NCBI GenBank assembly: GCA_001643675.2
Contig: LSRY02000051.1
Coordinates: forward strand, 250,501-314,500
Direction of reading: 5' to 3'
Source: Monocercomonoides exilis
Lineage: Eukaryota > Preaxostyla > Oxymonadida > Polymastigidae
DNA length: 64,000 bases
The position numbers were made by a program, and so were the translations under genes. Numbering within the stretch: the first letter of the stretch is position 1; each line of letters begins with the position of its first letter. Under the pieces are notes generated by a model. The model ran no database searches. It was not told the DNA's origin and was given only the letters and a program-made list of their open reading frames with translations. This document shows, one piece after another, positions 1-12,200 of this stretch.

Positions 1-41
1 TTCTAAGTGCTTATGGAAGAGATCATCAATTTTATTTTGAA

Positions 42-729
42 ATGTCAAGACCAGTGAAGTTTAAGGAACGGTTTCCCTTTGACGTTCGAAAACAACAATC
101 AGAAAAACTTTTGTATGTTAAGAAAACCTTTTTATCTTTTAATAGCATTTATTTTTTAAGACGAGAACATCCAGAAAGAATTCCAGTTATTGTTGAAAAG
201 TATGAGAAAAGCGATTGCCCAGGTTTGCATACAAATATTTATTATTTTTTTATTTTGAAAATTGAATTAAATATTTCGTTATTTTTGAAATTCTTTAGAT
301 ATTGACAAAAAGAAGTTTATTCTGAACAATTATTGAAAAAATATTTCTGTTTTATCTTTGTAATTATGTTGTACATTACGCATTTGTTCTATAAGGTTTT
401 TGGTACAAAAAGAGATGAAGATGGCACAGTTTATTTGTGTTATTCGAAGAAGAATTGCAGTTTGTATTTATAAATTCAACGCAAAATTCTTGAGAAAGCA
501 AATAAAAATTTTCATTTTCACTAAAAATGTTTTTATTTTGTAGCTTCAAGAGAACCAATCACTTTTCCTTTTTGTTGACAACAAACCTCCTTCAATGGCT
601 GCAACTTTGGCATCCATCTATGATAAATTTAGAAAGAAGCATAAAAAAGACGATGATGGTTTCCTTTATGTTGTCTATGCGGACCAGGAAACATTTGGTA
701 CGAGCAGTTCCACAAACAAAGCAGAGTGA
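42..729 (+). CDS. ATG8: Autophagy ubiquitin-like protein ATG8
   Basis: Ubiquitin-like protein that is conjugated to phosphatidylethanolamine on autophagosome membranes. Five exons (42-112, 161-222, 299-314, 396-459, 544-729) join in frame to 132 aa. The start is the first ATG, giving MSRPVKFKERFPFDVRKQQS, the usual Atg8 N-terminal helix region. PERIPVIVEKYEKSDCP and the DIDKKKFLV strand follow, then SMAATLASIYDKF and DDDGFLYVVYADQETFG. The conjugated glycine is G123, followed by a nine-residue tail (TSSSTNKAE) that ATG4 should remove. Exon 3 is only 16 nt, yet frame and family alignment require it. The gene appears complete and functional; ATG8 versus GABARAP or LC3 subtype cannot be settled by eye. 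Confidence 0.95.
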
Positions 730-1062
730 TTTTCCTTTTTAACTTTTACAATTTTTTTTTTCCGAATCACTTCTTTTCTTCATCAATGCAACATTGAAAA
801 AAGTGAATTATAAAAAAAACAGAATCGCAGAATCTATAATATTTAATGCAAACAATGTTTTCAAATGAAAAACTGCTCAAAAAATACGAAAAACATAATA
901 TACTGAAACATATGAATGAAAAATGAAAAGCCAACGTTAAAAAATGTATAATTAGCCAAAAAAATGAACAAGTTAAATAAAAGTTTAAGTAAGTCAGTTG
1001 AAGAAAGAAGAAACAGATTTGCTTAATCGAATAATTAGAAAAAAAAAAAAAATACAAAGAAT
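730..1062. other. Intergenic, AT-rich
   Basis: Convergent gap between the ends of ATG8 (+) and CHMP1 (-). It is very AT-rich with short A and T runs. I see no gene, RNA or repeat here. Confidence 0.6.
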
Positions 1063-1867
1063 CTATTCACTACCACCAGACAAGAGCCGTTGGAGACGTG
1101 CATCTACATCATCAACGTCTGCAGCTGGTGCTACGCTTGAGGTCGCTTTTGAAATAGGAGCCGCATCAGATTTGAAACGTTCAAATTCTCCATCTAAAGA
1201 CAGTTGGTGTTCGGCAGCAACTTGGGAAATAAGCTGATTCACATCGGCCTAAAAAAAAATTTAAATAATAAAAATTTGCAAGTTTTCACAGGAAATAACT
1301 CAGGTTAAAAATTTTGACATACAGATTCAATTTGCTCATCGGTTGTTGCATCCATTTGCTTCATAACTACCTTAAAAACAAAACAGTCCACATAAACATA
1401 AATAAAACACAGTATGCTCAAACTTCCGATGAAACATCCATATGATCCATTTGTTGTTGAAATTGTGCCATGACCTGATTAATCTATTAACCAAAATGAA
1501 GAATTAAACTCAGAATAAATCAAAAATACTCCACCTTTTTCATATCCATAGAATCCATTGCAGAAGATAATCCTTTTGTAATTCCGCTTAATGTAGAAAC
1601 CATTGCCATCATTCCAGTTTGCATTGACAGTCGAGAACAAAGACCATCAATTCGAGAAGAATACTTCATAAATGTCTGAGAGCAATTATGCTCACGAATT
1701 GCATTTTCTGCGTAGATTCGAGCACCTTCAGGATTGTTAGTTTCAATGGCCTTTTTAATTTTATTTTTTTGTTCTTTGCTTTTTTTTTCAGCCTTTTTTG
1801 AGGCTCGGATGAATTGCTTGCTGGTCAGTCTCATATTAAACAACAAATCATTTAACTGCGTGGACAT
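1063..1867 (-). CDS. CHMP1: ESCRT-III subunit CHMP1 (Did2/Vps46)
   Basis: ESCRT-III accessory subunit that recruits and regulates VPS4 during multivesicular-body formation and membrane scission. Four exons, all phase 0 (1867-1535, 1483-1424, 1370-1323, 1248-1063), give 208 aa. The N-terminal helix has the CHMP1 pattern: LTSKQFIRASKKAEKKSK, then ARIYAENAIREHN and YSSRIDGLCSRL. The C-terminus ends in a MIT-interacting motif, VDARLQRLLS, matching the family's RRLAALR-type motif. Length is normal for the family (about 200 aa). The ATG chosen is the only in-frame one upstream of the conserved helix. Confidence 0.93.
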
Positions 1868-2105
1868 TTAACCTTTAAATTCAATCGTTGTAATAATAAA
1901 ATTGTGTTGTCTTTTCTTTATAAACTTGACAGTTATAGTTGCTGATCGATTTTGATCAAAAATTAAAATTATTATAACGAAATGAAATATTAATTGTAAC
2001 AATTATGAAATAAAGAGAGCTTAAAGAAAATCAATAAATTCAAAAGAAGATTGAAATGAATTAATTTGATTGTGGATGACATGAAATGAAATGAATAATT
2101 AAAGT

Positions 2106-2527
2106 TTAACCTCTCGTCGGAGATCTGTAAGGTGAGCGTGATAATGTGCACAAAGTTGGAACGGGCTATGTGCAGATTAATGAGAGAATATATACATATT
2201 TTAAATATTTCCCATAGATATCATTTTAAAAAAGTTTGAAAACGTTTAGTAATTCATAAATCATAAATGAGCAGATTATAAAATATAAAAAATAAAAAAT
2301 TCTTTTTGTGAATGCAACAAAAAAATAAAATTCATACCTTTTGAAGAGCTGGAATTTGCTTTTGCTGTGATTTTTCTCTTTCTGAACCGAGACGAAAAGG
2401 AGAAGGAATTGTAGCTGGAATTGGTAATGAACGAGACGGAGGAGGCATTTTTTTCAATTCTTCTCTTTTTCGAGCCTTAAAGACAAATATGCCATAAAAC
2501 GATCATTTCAGAGATAAAAAAACAAAT

Positions 2528-2560
<33 letters not shown>

Positions 2561-3243
2561 GGTATATTAAATAAATAAATGAAGAGAGAGAACGAAAAGA
2601 AAACAATACTTCTGTTATTCTGTTGATATGCTTTTGTACTCCAGTTGTGTTAGTTCTCCAAGTGTCTGCATTGTCTGCTGGAATGATTCGCTACAATACA
2701 TTCACATTCATTCACATACATTCGCATACAGTCACACACACATAGAAATACAAAAATAACAAAATTCAATGAAAAGAGAAACACATCAATGAACAATCCA
2801 ATGCAACACTAATAAAATCAAGCAGTCAAACTGTTTGTGCCTTCACTGGATGCACTTCTTGTGTCATCCGCAGCTTCTCCTCTTCCAACAGATATTCCAT
2901 TCGAAGCTCGTGCTTCTTTTGCCACTCGGCATTCCGCTGCTCAAACGGCACATTCCCCACAATTCTTTGCAGAATAAAATGGATAAAGACAATCACAAGC
3001 AGAAAATAACACCAAAACACACAGAAAGAAATTGAAAGAAATAGAAACATCAAGAAAGAAGGGATATTTTAGACTATAACAAACTCATCTGTTTTATCTT
3101 TTGTCAGCAGCTGTGGAGAGTGTGGCATGTGAAGCTCTTTTTGTCTCTGCTTTTCTCGCTTTTCCTCAAGTTGAGCATTTAACACACGATGCTGTTGAAA
3201 TGAAGATAAATTCATTAACAACAACAATATTTATAATTATTAA

Positions 3244-3292
<49 letters not shown>

Positions 3293-4681
3293 AGAACAAT
3301 AAATCTAATCTACCACAAATAGAGTAGACACAAACCAGATTGTACAGCTGAATATTCTTTGAATTCCGCGAAGACGGTGTTTGTGGAGGAGAGCGGAAAG
3401 AAAGGGCATTTTGACTGTCCGAAGCCGACGATGAGCGAGGCGGGGTGGATAAAACAGACGAAGAAGGCGTCTTTGCAGGTGAAGAGGCTGTTGCATCGTC
3501 GTCTGAAGAAAAGCAACTGGGGGAGATGGTTGGTGAGAAGGTGCATTCTTGCAGCTCTTTTTCTGTCCATCGATAAAAGAAAAGATGATATGAAAGGAAG
3601 ATTGAGCATACAGAATACACAAATATTTCATTTGTACAGTTCAAGTTACATAAATGAATTAGCAACCATTGGAATGCAGAATCAAACCATATTTTCTTGT
3701 TAATGAATCCTTTTTCCCTTCTTCCTGCATCTGCCTCTGTTTTTCCCAGATAGCCCGCCGCTCTTCAGGCGACAGGTCTTTCATGTTGAACATCGTGTGT
3801 GCTGGCGACGGAGGCAGAGAAGCAGCAAGCAAACGTGACGTGTCGTTGATTGCTGGCACATGCTTCTTCCTCTCTTCAGCTTCTTCGGATCGGAGCTTCT
3901 CCTCGTAATCTGCCTTGTGCTTGCACCCTGTGGTAATGCAGCATTTTTTAAAACAAACATCCGAAGCGAACAGAATGAAAATAAATAAATAAAAAAAAAC
4001 AATATGATTTACAGCAATTTTAAAAAGAAAATTAGAAAATAATACCCATTTCGTAAAGTTCTAAAAATCGTGGTTTTTCTCCATCTTCTCTTTCAGTTGC
4101 AGTTTCTGGACGTTGAAGTTTTCTCTTTTTTGCCTCTTTCTGTTTTTTCTCCTGTTCTGCAAGCTGCTGTTTTGCAAGTGCCTTTATTAAATTTCATTTT
4201 TAATAAAACAATATGTAATATTTCGAAAACAAACTCGCGTTATCATTTCATCTTCATGAAGAGAATATAATCTGTCAAAAATGTTAGCTGGCCTTCCATG
4301 ATCAGATTGCAAAGGAGACAATGTCAATTTTGTTGTTTTCTCAAGGACTAAGAAAAAAATTAATAAACAAATTTATTCAACAAAACAAACGTGGCTTTTC
4401 AAGTCCCTTATTCAATGAAATCTTTCCCCTTTCCACCAATTCTATTTTTTGTGGATTTTTCATTGCAGATAAAGCAACAAAAGATTGATCAGTTTCTTTT
4501 GTCGGTGATTGCTGAAATGTGTGAAAAAAATTTCGTCAAAAAAATAAAATCAATATAATCTTTTAACAATCAATATGAATACATGAAATATTTGAACTCC
4601 AGCTTGTTTTAAGTGAGGATTCCCAACAGATAAAGCAATACGGCTTGCATCACTTTCTACGCCTTTTTCGAGCTGAAGCAT
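2106..4681 (-). CDS. Charged, low-complexity protein with LYExG/TFSPxI motifs
   Basis: I do not recognise a named family. Eleven exons (4681-4583, 4511-4391, 4347-4235, 4181-4046, 3927-3688, 3562-3336, 3191-3085, 2964-2832, 2690-2610, 2475-2338, 2165-2106) join in frame to about 484 aa. Visible features are IFDRLYSLHEDEM, ELYEMGCKHKADYEEKLR followed by HVPAINDTSRLL, and ELQECTFSPTIS. This LYExG...E-x-F-x-P-x-I-x-x-x-S pattern recurs, from memory, in protist flagellar and cytoskeletal proteins. A Ser/Thr/Pro-rich middle and Glu/Lys/Arg coiled-coil-like stretches follow, then a short SRSPYRSPTRG end. The start may lie further upstream: an exon at 4867-4843 plus a 5-nt exon at 4740-4736 would keep frame. 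One intron holds a 47-base homopolymer. Confidence 0.75.
2530..2560. repeat. AAT trinucleotide microsatellite
   Basis: About ten consecutive AAT/ATA units lie in an intron of the charged-protein gene at 2106-4681. Confidence 0.85.
3245..3291. repeat. Poly-A homopolymer, 47 bp
   Basis: An uninterrupted run of 47 A on the + strand (poly-T on the coding strand), inside the intron between the exons ending at 3336 and starting at 3191 of the minus-strand gene. Exact length is unreliable because such runs are hard to sequence. Confidence 0.9.
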
Positions 4682-5099
4682 AAAACAAACATAAAAATAA
4701 TTGCACCATTTAAAAATAAAAAATATAATACACACGTTTTCTAATTTTTCAATATCCAACCAGTTGTTACAATACCAGAATAAAATTAAATATTAGAAAT
4801 ATTAAAAAATATATTCACATGTTTTTTCAAAAATGCAAATACCTCTATCTTCGGAAATAGGTTCCATTATTAATTAATATATGCGAGGACTATGACACAA
4901 TCAATGCAATCAGTATATAAGCCTTGCAAAAAATATTCAAGTTCAATTTATAATCGAATAATATTTTAGATCAATAAAAAATTGTTCAAGCTTATAATAT
5001 ATATAAAATAAGTAGAAATATGATATTGAAATCGATATATCATTTGTTTGTTTCATTTCCCATTAAAATTTTTTGTTTTACTGTTGGAAAGAAGGAGCC

Positions 5100-5828
5100 A
5101 TGTTGTGTTTTCTTTTCTTAAGTTTTGTTAGTTGCTCAGAATTTACTGAATTGATGTCCAATCGCCAAACATGCCCCAAACAGACTGGAACAGTTGGAAA
5201 TTACAAAATGAATGTTCTCGCCAATTTCTGGATTGGAACAGCTTGTCTCAGAGATAAGCCTGGGTCTGGTGTTGGTCCAGTTCGTGGCACAAATGCTGTA
5301 ACAATTCATGGTCTTTGGCCAGGAAATAATGCTTCATCATGGCCGGAGTGCTGCAACAACTCATACCCATTTAAGCCAGCTGAGATCAGTGGAGTTGCTG
5401 ATCTTTCCAAGAATTGGGTCTCTACACAAGGTCCCGATAACTCATTCTACACACATGAATGGGAAAAGCACGGAACATGTGCAATGGATCTTTTCCGAAC
5501 AGAGCGCGATTATTTCTCATCTGTTGTTAATCTTAACAAGCGTCTGAATATTGCTGGCATTTTCCGCGCTGCTGGAATTATTGCTGGAAACAGAACATAT
5601 TCGAAGAATGATGTGAAAACGGCCTTGAGACGTGGTCTTGGTCATGATGTTCTTCTGGAATGCGCTAAAGTTAATGGCATATCAATGCTGAATGCAATTT
5701 ACACATGCATTGATCATTCGCCTGCACTTAATGTTCAAGAGTGCACATCCGATTATAAATCAAAATATGAACCCAAATGCCCGTCCTCGTTCATTTTGCC
5801 TGCCATTCCAGATTCATGTTATAAATAA
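5100..5828 (+). CDS. Secreted ribonuclease T2 family
   Basis: Endoribonuclease of the T2/S-RNase family, which cleaves single-stranded RNA through a 2',3'-cyclic phosphate. It is expected in lysosomes or phagosomes, or secreted. Single exon of 242 aa. The chosen ATG opens directly on a signal peptide (MLCFLFLSFVSCSEF). Both catalytic signatures are intact: CAS I as TIHGLWPGNN and CAS II as HEWEKHGTCA, each with its catalytic His. Many cysteines suit a disulphide-bonded secreted enzyme. Typical length for the family. A bacteria- or plant-digesting role in a gut or free-living protist is inference. Confidence 0.93.
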   Translation: MLCFLFLSFVSCSEFTELMSNRQTCPKQTGTVGNYKMNVLANFWIGTACLRDKPGSGVGPVRGTNAVTIHGLWPGNNASSWPECCNNSYPFKPAEISGVADLSKNWVSTQGPDNSFYTHEWEKHGTCAMDLFRTERDYFSSVVNLNKRLNIAGIFRAAGIIAGNRTYSKNDVKTALRRGLGHDVLLECAKVNGISMLNAIYTCIDHSPALNVQECTSDYKSKYEPKCPSSFILPAIPDSCYK

Positions 5829-6298
5829 AGCTTTCATGTTTTGAAATGTTATTTTATATCTGAATCTTGGATATAAGAGTTGTTTTTTTCCTTTTTATTG
5901 ATTTTATAATAATTGTTGAAAGATTTATTTTGCTTTTCTTTTGCTTTTCATTTTCTTGGTATTTTTTTTTTCTTGTTTAGATGGAAACTATGCTATAAAA
6001 AAATTAAAAATCTCTTATTTTATGAAGACGCAAACCAATCCATCAAATTAAAATAAAAACGAACAAAATAATTAAAACAACTCGTAATAATCAACATAAC
6101 ACAAAAGAATCAAAAAAATAATAAAAATAATAAAATACAAAACATCTTTTTAAAGATACTAAACTAAGCATTTTTTCTAAAAACAAACAAACAAAACGCA
6201 AAATTAATTCTAAAAAAATAAGGAAAATAAAAAAATTCAGAGGTATGATTTACAGTGTGAATGCTGCAAAACGATATTGACGCATTTACAAGAAGAAC
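5829..6298. other. Intergenic, AT-rich, convergent
   Basis: Gap between the 3' ends of RNase T2 (+) and the RasGAP gene (-). It is dominated by A-rich words such as aacaaaac and aataaaa. I see no gene or structured repeat. Confidence 0.6.
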
Positions 6299-9200
6299 TC
6301 ATTTATCATCTTCTGGCAGGCAGAAGAAGCGCCTGGCGACAGCTGCCACAAACTCGGTTGTCTTCAAGAAGAGAGAGCCGATGCGAATGGTGTCTGTCTC
6401 CAGCAGCGCGCGGGTGAGGTACGCAGCAGTTGTCACAAACAGCAGGCGCCCGTGGGCTGTTGGGGTGTCTGCGCTCTTTGCCAGCTGCGAGTCAGACAGG
6501 ACAGTGAAGAGAATGACAATCGACTGCGGAGCATAGGGAAAGATGATCAGACGCGCTTTGGTGGCATCGAACTCGTCGTAGTGGGTGGGGGAAGAGGATG
6601 AGGAAGAGGAGGGCGAGCAGATATTAGGGTCGTTGATGGGGAGCAGACAAGGGGAAGAGCATGGGGCATACAGAGAGACATGAGCCTCAGAGGAAGAAGA
6701 AGGAGATTCCAGTGAAGATGAAGGCGGAGTATAAAAAGGCACAAGGGAGGAAGCAGTGAGTGAGTTGAAGACAGGTGCAAAAGCAGAAGGGAGGAAAAGA
6801 GGTGAGAAAGGAGAAGAAGAAGGATAAGGCATCTGATAGGATGGAGGAATGGCATTGTAGGTGAAGTGGAAAGGACACTGCAGGACAGCTGAGGCAGAGC
6901 CAGAGCTGCTTTTGTTTGGGTTGGAGTGAGTCATCGTGGAGTGTGTGCGGTTCCACATGTTCTGTTTCTCTTCATCGATCATCTGCATCTCCTGCAGCTT
7001 CACATAGTCCCAGCACTCAGCAGCCACAAACCTTACAACGCCTGCCTGGACAGATGCTGGGACACCAACCATGCCTGCGCGCTTGGCCATCTGGTTGGCA
7101 TCTTCTCCAATGCGCTTGGAGAGCATCTGAGCAGAGGGCTTCTCTAATTGTGATTGGTATTGTCCAAAGAAGACGGCTTCGGCTGTGTCGTGGATAAGAC
7201 TGTGAAGTTTGACTGAAATAAAAATTAAATTACAAAGTTCAAAAATATAGATTGAATGAAACATTAATAACAACAAAGCACACTTGTATTGATGGTCGTG
7301 ATAGTAATGCTGCGAGCAGCCAATGAATTGTTCTGCCTCAGCACAGCAAGTGCATGGCTCTGTGCAGAATGATGAGAATGCGCAAAGGACTCTATCTGCA
7401 GAAGAGAATGGAAGAGAGGCGAATAATCACTCGGCGCAGGAGCAGCCAATGTGCCTGTGGCGAATGTGGCTGCTGGGCGCTGCAGAGAGGCCTGGCGAAA
7501 GAGTGGGGCACGAGTGGCGAAGGGAGAGGCAGCAAGTGAGAGAGAAGAAGAAGAAGAAGAAGAAGAAGAAGAACTCTGGGAAGGAGTGGGAGAGCATCTC
7601 CCTGATGCAACTGTTGGCAGAGGGGCTGTTTTTGAGGGGGCTGTGATTGGTGTTGGCTTGAAGGTCTGGATGGTTGTTGGGCGGAAGGGAGAAGGCGGGG
7701 GAGAGTGTGGAAGAACAGGCAGGCCTTTCTTCTTCCAGCGGAAAAGCACAGGAATAGGAGACCTTACGAATTGGAGAGGCAAAAGAGACAGAAGGCGGAG
7801 GAGATGAGCCAAGTGGAAGGAGGAGAGAGGCATCTGTGCGTGAGGGTGGAGGTAGTAGTTGAGTGCAACCACAGACAGCTTCTTGTTTATGGCGAGTGGA
7901 TTGATGCAGCCAGACGACGACAGCTCAGCCAGTGACATTGCCCTCTTCTGTGTCCTCTTCTCCTTCTGAATGAGAGCAGCTGCTTGTTCAGAGGGAGACA
8001 TCATCAGCAGCTGCGACAGCGCAATCTTCCTCGATGACAGAAGCATGTTCTCTGCCCCGTTTTTGTTGTGTCCTGAGCGGATCTGCCGCAATTGCTGTCG
8101 AAATCGCTCAGAACGCCTTCTTTCCTTCTCAATCAGAAGCGTCTGCACAACAAATGAGTCATTCGTGCCCAGCCCATTCAGAACTTCGCTACATTGTTCA
8201 GATGCCTTCTTCAGAATAATCATCGATTTGGCATCATACACAACGGGACTGTCAACTAGAACTTCATTCCACTTTGCAATCTGCTCGTTTCCATCGTTAA
8301 ATTCAGTCTCGCTGTTCTTGTTTTCATTGCAATTCTTCCTGTCATTCTTTGTCTCTTTGCTTTTCTCTGGATTGACCAGCAATGTTCCGTTGAGAGTCAG
8401 CAGATGCTCCTGTTTCATCTCTTCTGCATTCAGATTCTCTTCATCTGCTTCATCTTTGCTTTCAAGATTCAGCCGATTGAGTGGAAGTGCGATGCCAGAT
8501 GAAGCATACCCTTTCTTTGGCAGCAAACAAGGGGGAAGGGCAAAATACTTGGAACACAAATAAGAAGGAGGCTTAATAATGCCTTCTTTGTTGTAACTGC
8601 TGGACAGAACAGAAAAGGCAGGTGTCATAGACTCAGAGCCACTCCTGTTCTGACTCGAAGCAGAAGGGATGAAGTTGATTGGAGGCAGAGAATCCACAGA
8701 AAGGATCTCCTTTTCCGCCAGCTGCTCTTCCGAGTCCTGCACTTTCTCTTTCCTCTCTCTTTCCTCTTCTTCCTCAGCCAGCAGTGGCATTTCTGACGGG
8801 CTCTCCGGAGGAGACAGAGAGGACAAAGAAGAAGCACGCGACATTCCAATTACAGGCGAAGCGACTGAGTCAGCATCTTCACTGAATGATTGCTCAGACA
8901 CAGACACAGCACGCCTCTCCTGTCTCAGCAGATTGAGTATGCCTTTCTTGTCTGGTGACTCTTTGGTGTCGAGTGAAAGCGGCTGTGGCTGCTCTTCTTT
9001 CTGGTTGTCTTCAGCACTTGCTGTGGCTGGGCGGTATCCTTCCAGCTCTCTCTGGCGATGATACTCACAGTGCTGATCGCGATGGTGTCTTCTTCTTTTG
9101 GGCACATTTGTGTTGTTTGTTGCATTTGACACTTCGTCTTCGTTGACCATCAGTTCAGACGCTGAGCCAGCAACAGCAGGAACAGATGCACCTTTCTTCT

Positions 9201-12200
9201 TGTGTTGATGGAGAATATCTTCCTCTTCTTCCACCACATCCCACTCAGACGCATCTGCCTCTTGCACTTCTGTTCTGCTGGTTGTTTTGCTTGCTGTTTT
9301 ACTTGCAGCAGATGATGATGATGTCTTTCCTTTTGTGTTGTTCTGATTGACACCATCCATCTCTTCCTCATCGCTGCACACATCCCACTCTTCCTTGTCT
9401 GACTCATCCACTTCCACTTTGCTTGATGTTTGAGATGCTTTTCCCTTTCCACCTCTGTTTGCACCCTCACCTGCATTTTCTCCTTCCGTCAGTTTCTCTC
9501 TTTCTTTTTCTTCTTTCTTCTCTTTTGCTCTTCTTTCTCTTCGTTCTTTCCGCTTCCTTTCCAATTTCTCCTTCCTCAGCCTCAATCTTTCTTCTCTTTC
9601 CTTCTTGTACTCTTCCTCCTCTGCCTCCACATCCTTCTTCTGCCTCTCCTCTTCCTCTGTCTTCTTCCTCTCTTCCCATTCTGATATCTCCTCTCCAATC
9701 TCTCCGCTGTCGCTCTCTTCATTCCCATCCGTCTTGTGCAGTTTGAGTTTCTTCCTCTGCTCATTCCTTCCCTGCCTGTCGTGCTGGAGCCATCGCAGCC
9801 ACACAAAATGCACATCTTCCATTGCCAACAGACGCTGTCTATGCTCTTCGCTCGTCAGCAGACGCTGATGGCGCAACAAACAAGGCATCAGAAACGGATT
9901 CTGCTTTGCCTTCAGCTTCAGATGAAGCACATGTGGAGGTAGAGTGTATGGCTGGATGGTGATGGTCAAGGAACGAGGAGTGATTGATGGAACAAGAGAA
10001 GATCCAGAAGAAGAGGTTGCCAGAGAAGATGTGGAAGAGCCTGAAGCAGACAAAGATGGAGGAGCAAAAGATGGGAGTGGCAGCACTGTTGTCGTTGGAG
10101 AGGCAGTGACAGAAGAAGTAGAGAGAGAAGAGGCAGAAGCAGAGCGAGGCTGAAGATGGATGGATGAAGAGGGAAGCGAGAAAGAAGGAGAGAAAGGTGA
10201 GAGATGCAAAGATATTCCTCTCTGAGACAAACGTGCAGAGCGACGAATGGATGTGTCTTCTTTGGGCAGTGGAGGAGGGACTGGAGGAGGAGGGGGCATT
10301 TCATCATCATCGTCATCATTGCTGCCACTTTTATCACTTTCTTTGCCATCATCCACTGTTGGAACAGCCTTCCCCAAGCTGTCTGTGTTGAGCGTTCCTT
10401 CATTCTGTTCAGACAGAGCATCTTCTGTTGGAATGGAGTTCTTCTCGTCCAACGAGACAGGAGGAAACGGTGGCAGAGGCATTGGCTCTTCATCATCATT
10501 CTCATCATTCTCAAAGGAGTCTGTCTTATTGGGCTCTTTTGGAGTGATTGGCTGTCCTTCTCTTGGTGACACAATCACCGCAGGCGCATCAATCGACTCT
10601 TCATCTGGACTCTGCACTCTCTTATCTTCTCCCTCTCCTTCTCCTCCTCCTTCTGCATTCTGCTCTGCTTTCAGCTCTTCCTCCTTCTTCCTCAGCTCAT
10701 CTGCCTTGTGGCACCCTTCCAATGTCCCCCCTTCACACGAGCAGTCACACGACCCATCGTCATCGTTCTCTTCAGCTGCTATTGCATCACTCCCTCCGCT
10801 TTCACTGGCTGTGCTTGTCTGCTCAGCTGAGTCAGACTCTGAATCAATGGTAGTTCCAAGCTCCCGCATCCGCTGCCTCTCCTTCTCCTTCGCTCTTTCT
10901 TTCTCTCTCTCTTCCCTCTCCTTCCGTTTGATCTCTTCCTCATGCTGCAGCTGGTGCTTCCTCAGCACATCATGCTGGTTAGTCTCCCACTCAATGCTCT
11001 CTTCATCAGTCACTGCAAAGTCCTCCTCCCACATGTTGGGCTTCTCCATTGCTTTGTCCTTCTTCCCTTCCTCACTCTCATCCACAGCAGCTGTCACCGT
11101 CTCCTTCGGAGGCAGCACATCTGCTGCTGCTGCGGCTTCAACAGAGTCTGCTACGAAGTCTGCTTTGATCGACTCCTCCTCTTTCTCCTTCTTCAGCACA
11201 AACGCCTTCTTCTGCTCTTTTGCCAGGCGGAGGGTGTTTAGTGGAGGAGCAGGGGGAGGAGGGAGAGGCTGGGAATGGAGGAGCGAGTAGAGGTATCCAA
11301 TTGTGCGGAAGAGAAGGAAATGGAGAGGAGATTTGATGTGTGCAGCGAAGGACTGGATGATGTCCAGTTCATTTGCACTTGTTCTGTCTGTGCTGTTGGA
11401 ATAGCTCAATTCTGTTGCAATGTGCACGCCGCTGCTTTGAAGAGGAGAAGATGGATTCTCTGACAAAGATATTGATGATGATGATACTGTTGATGATGTT
11501 GTTGACGATGTATTGACTGATGTATTGATCGATGCCACAATGTCTGCCAGCTCAGCAAAGTATGAGATGTGAAAGGGAGTGACAAAGTATTCCATCCATT
11601 TCGAATCCATTTGGATATTCTTTTTGATAAGTTCAATGTTCTTCTTTTGTTCTGGTGACAATTCTGCTGTTGTGTTGAACTGTGTCTGCTTCTGCACAAA
11701 ACGCATCAGCACCTCTTTCGAATCGCTGGATGATAAGTTTGTTGAAGTTGTTGTTGAACTTGAAGCAGAAGCAGAAGAGGAAGAAGATTCAGCAGCAGAA
11801 GAAGATGAAGAAGAAGTTTGATCATTCAGCTGAATTGATGGAGGAAACTCTTCAATGAACTCACTCTTCCTTCCTCTCTGCATCATCAGCATGTGCAGAT
11901 GTGCCTGTGAACAAGGAGGAGGGGCGCCAACAAGCACGATGTGGCTGAGAGAGTAATGAGGAGGAGAAATAATGTTGGAAGAGGAAGAGGAAGAGGATGA
12001 TTCATGTGTGGTGTTGAGAGTGAAGGAGAAGAAGAGAGAGCGATGGAGAGGATGGTCTGGCTGGATGGGGATGGAAGAGCCGAAGAAGAGAGAAGAAGGA
12101 GAGAGAGAGTAAGAGACACGAGGGGAGGAAAGAGAAGAGGAGGAGAAAGAAGCAGAGAGAGGGAGAGGGGCAGAGGCAGAGGCAGAGGCAGAGGCAGAGG

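Noticed and set aside
2830-3053. Gene end at the TGA just after QTV (2827) for the charged-protein gene
   Set aside because: A gtttga donor two codons earlier joins in frame to three more exons with conserved-looking basic sequence and a clean stop at 2106.
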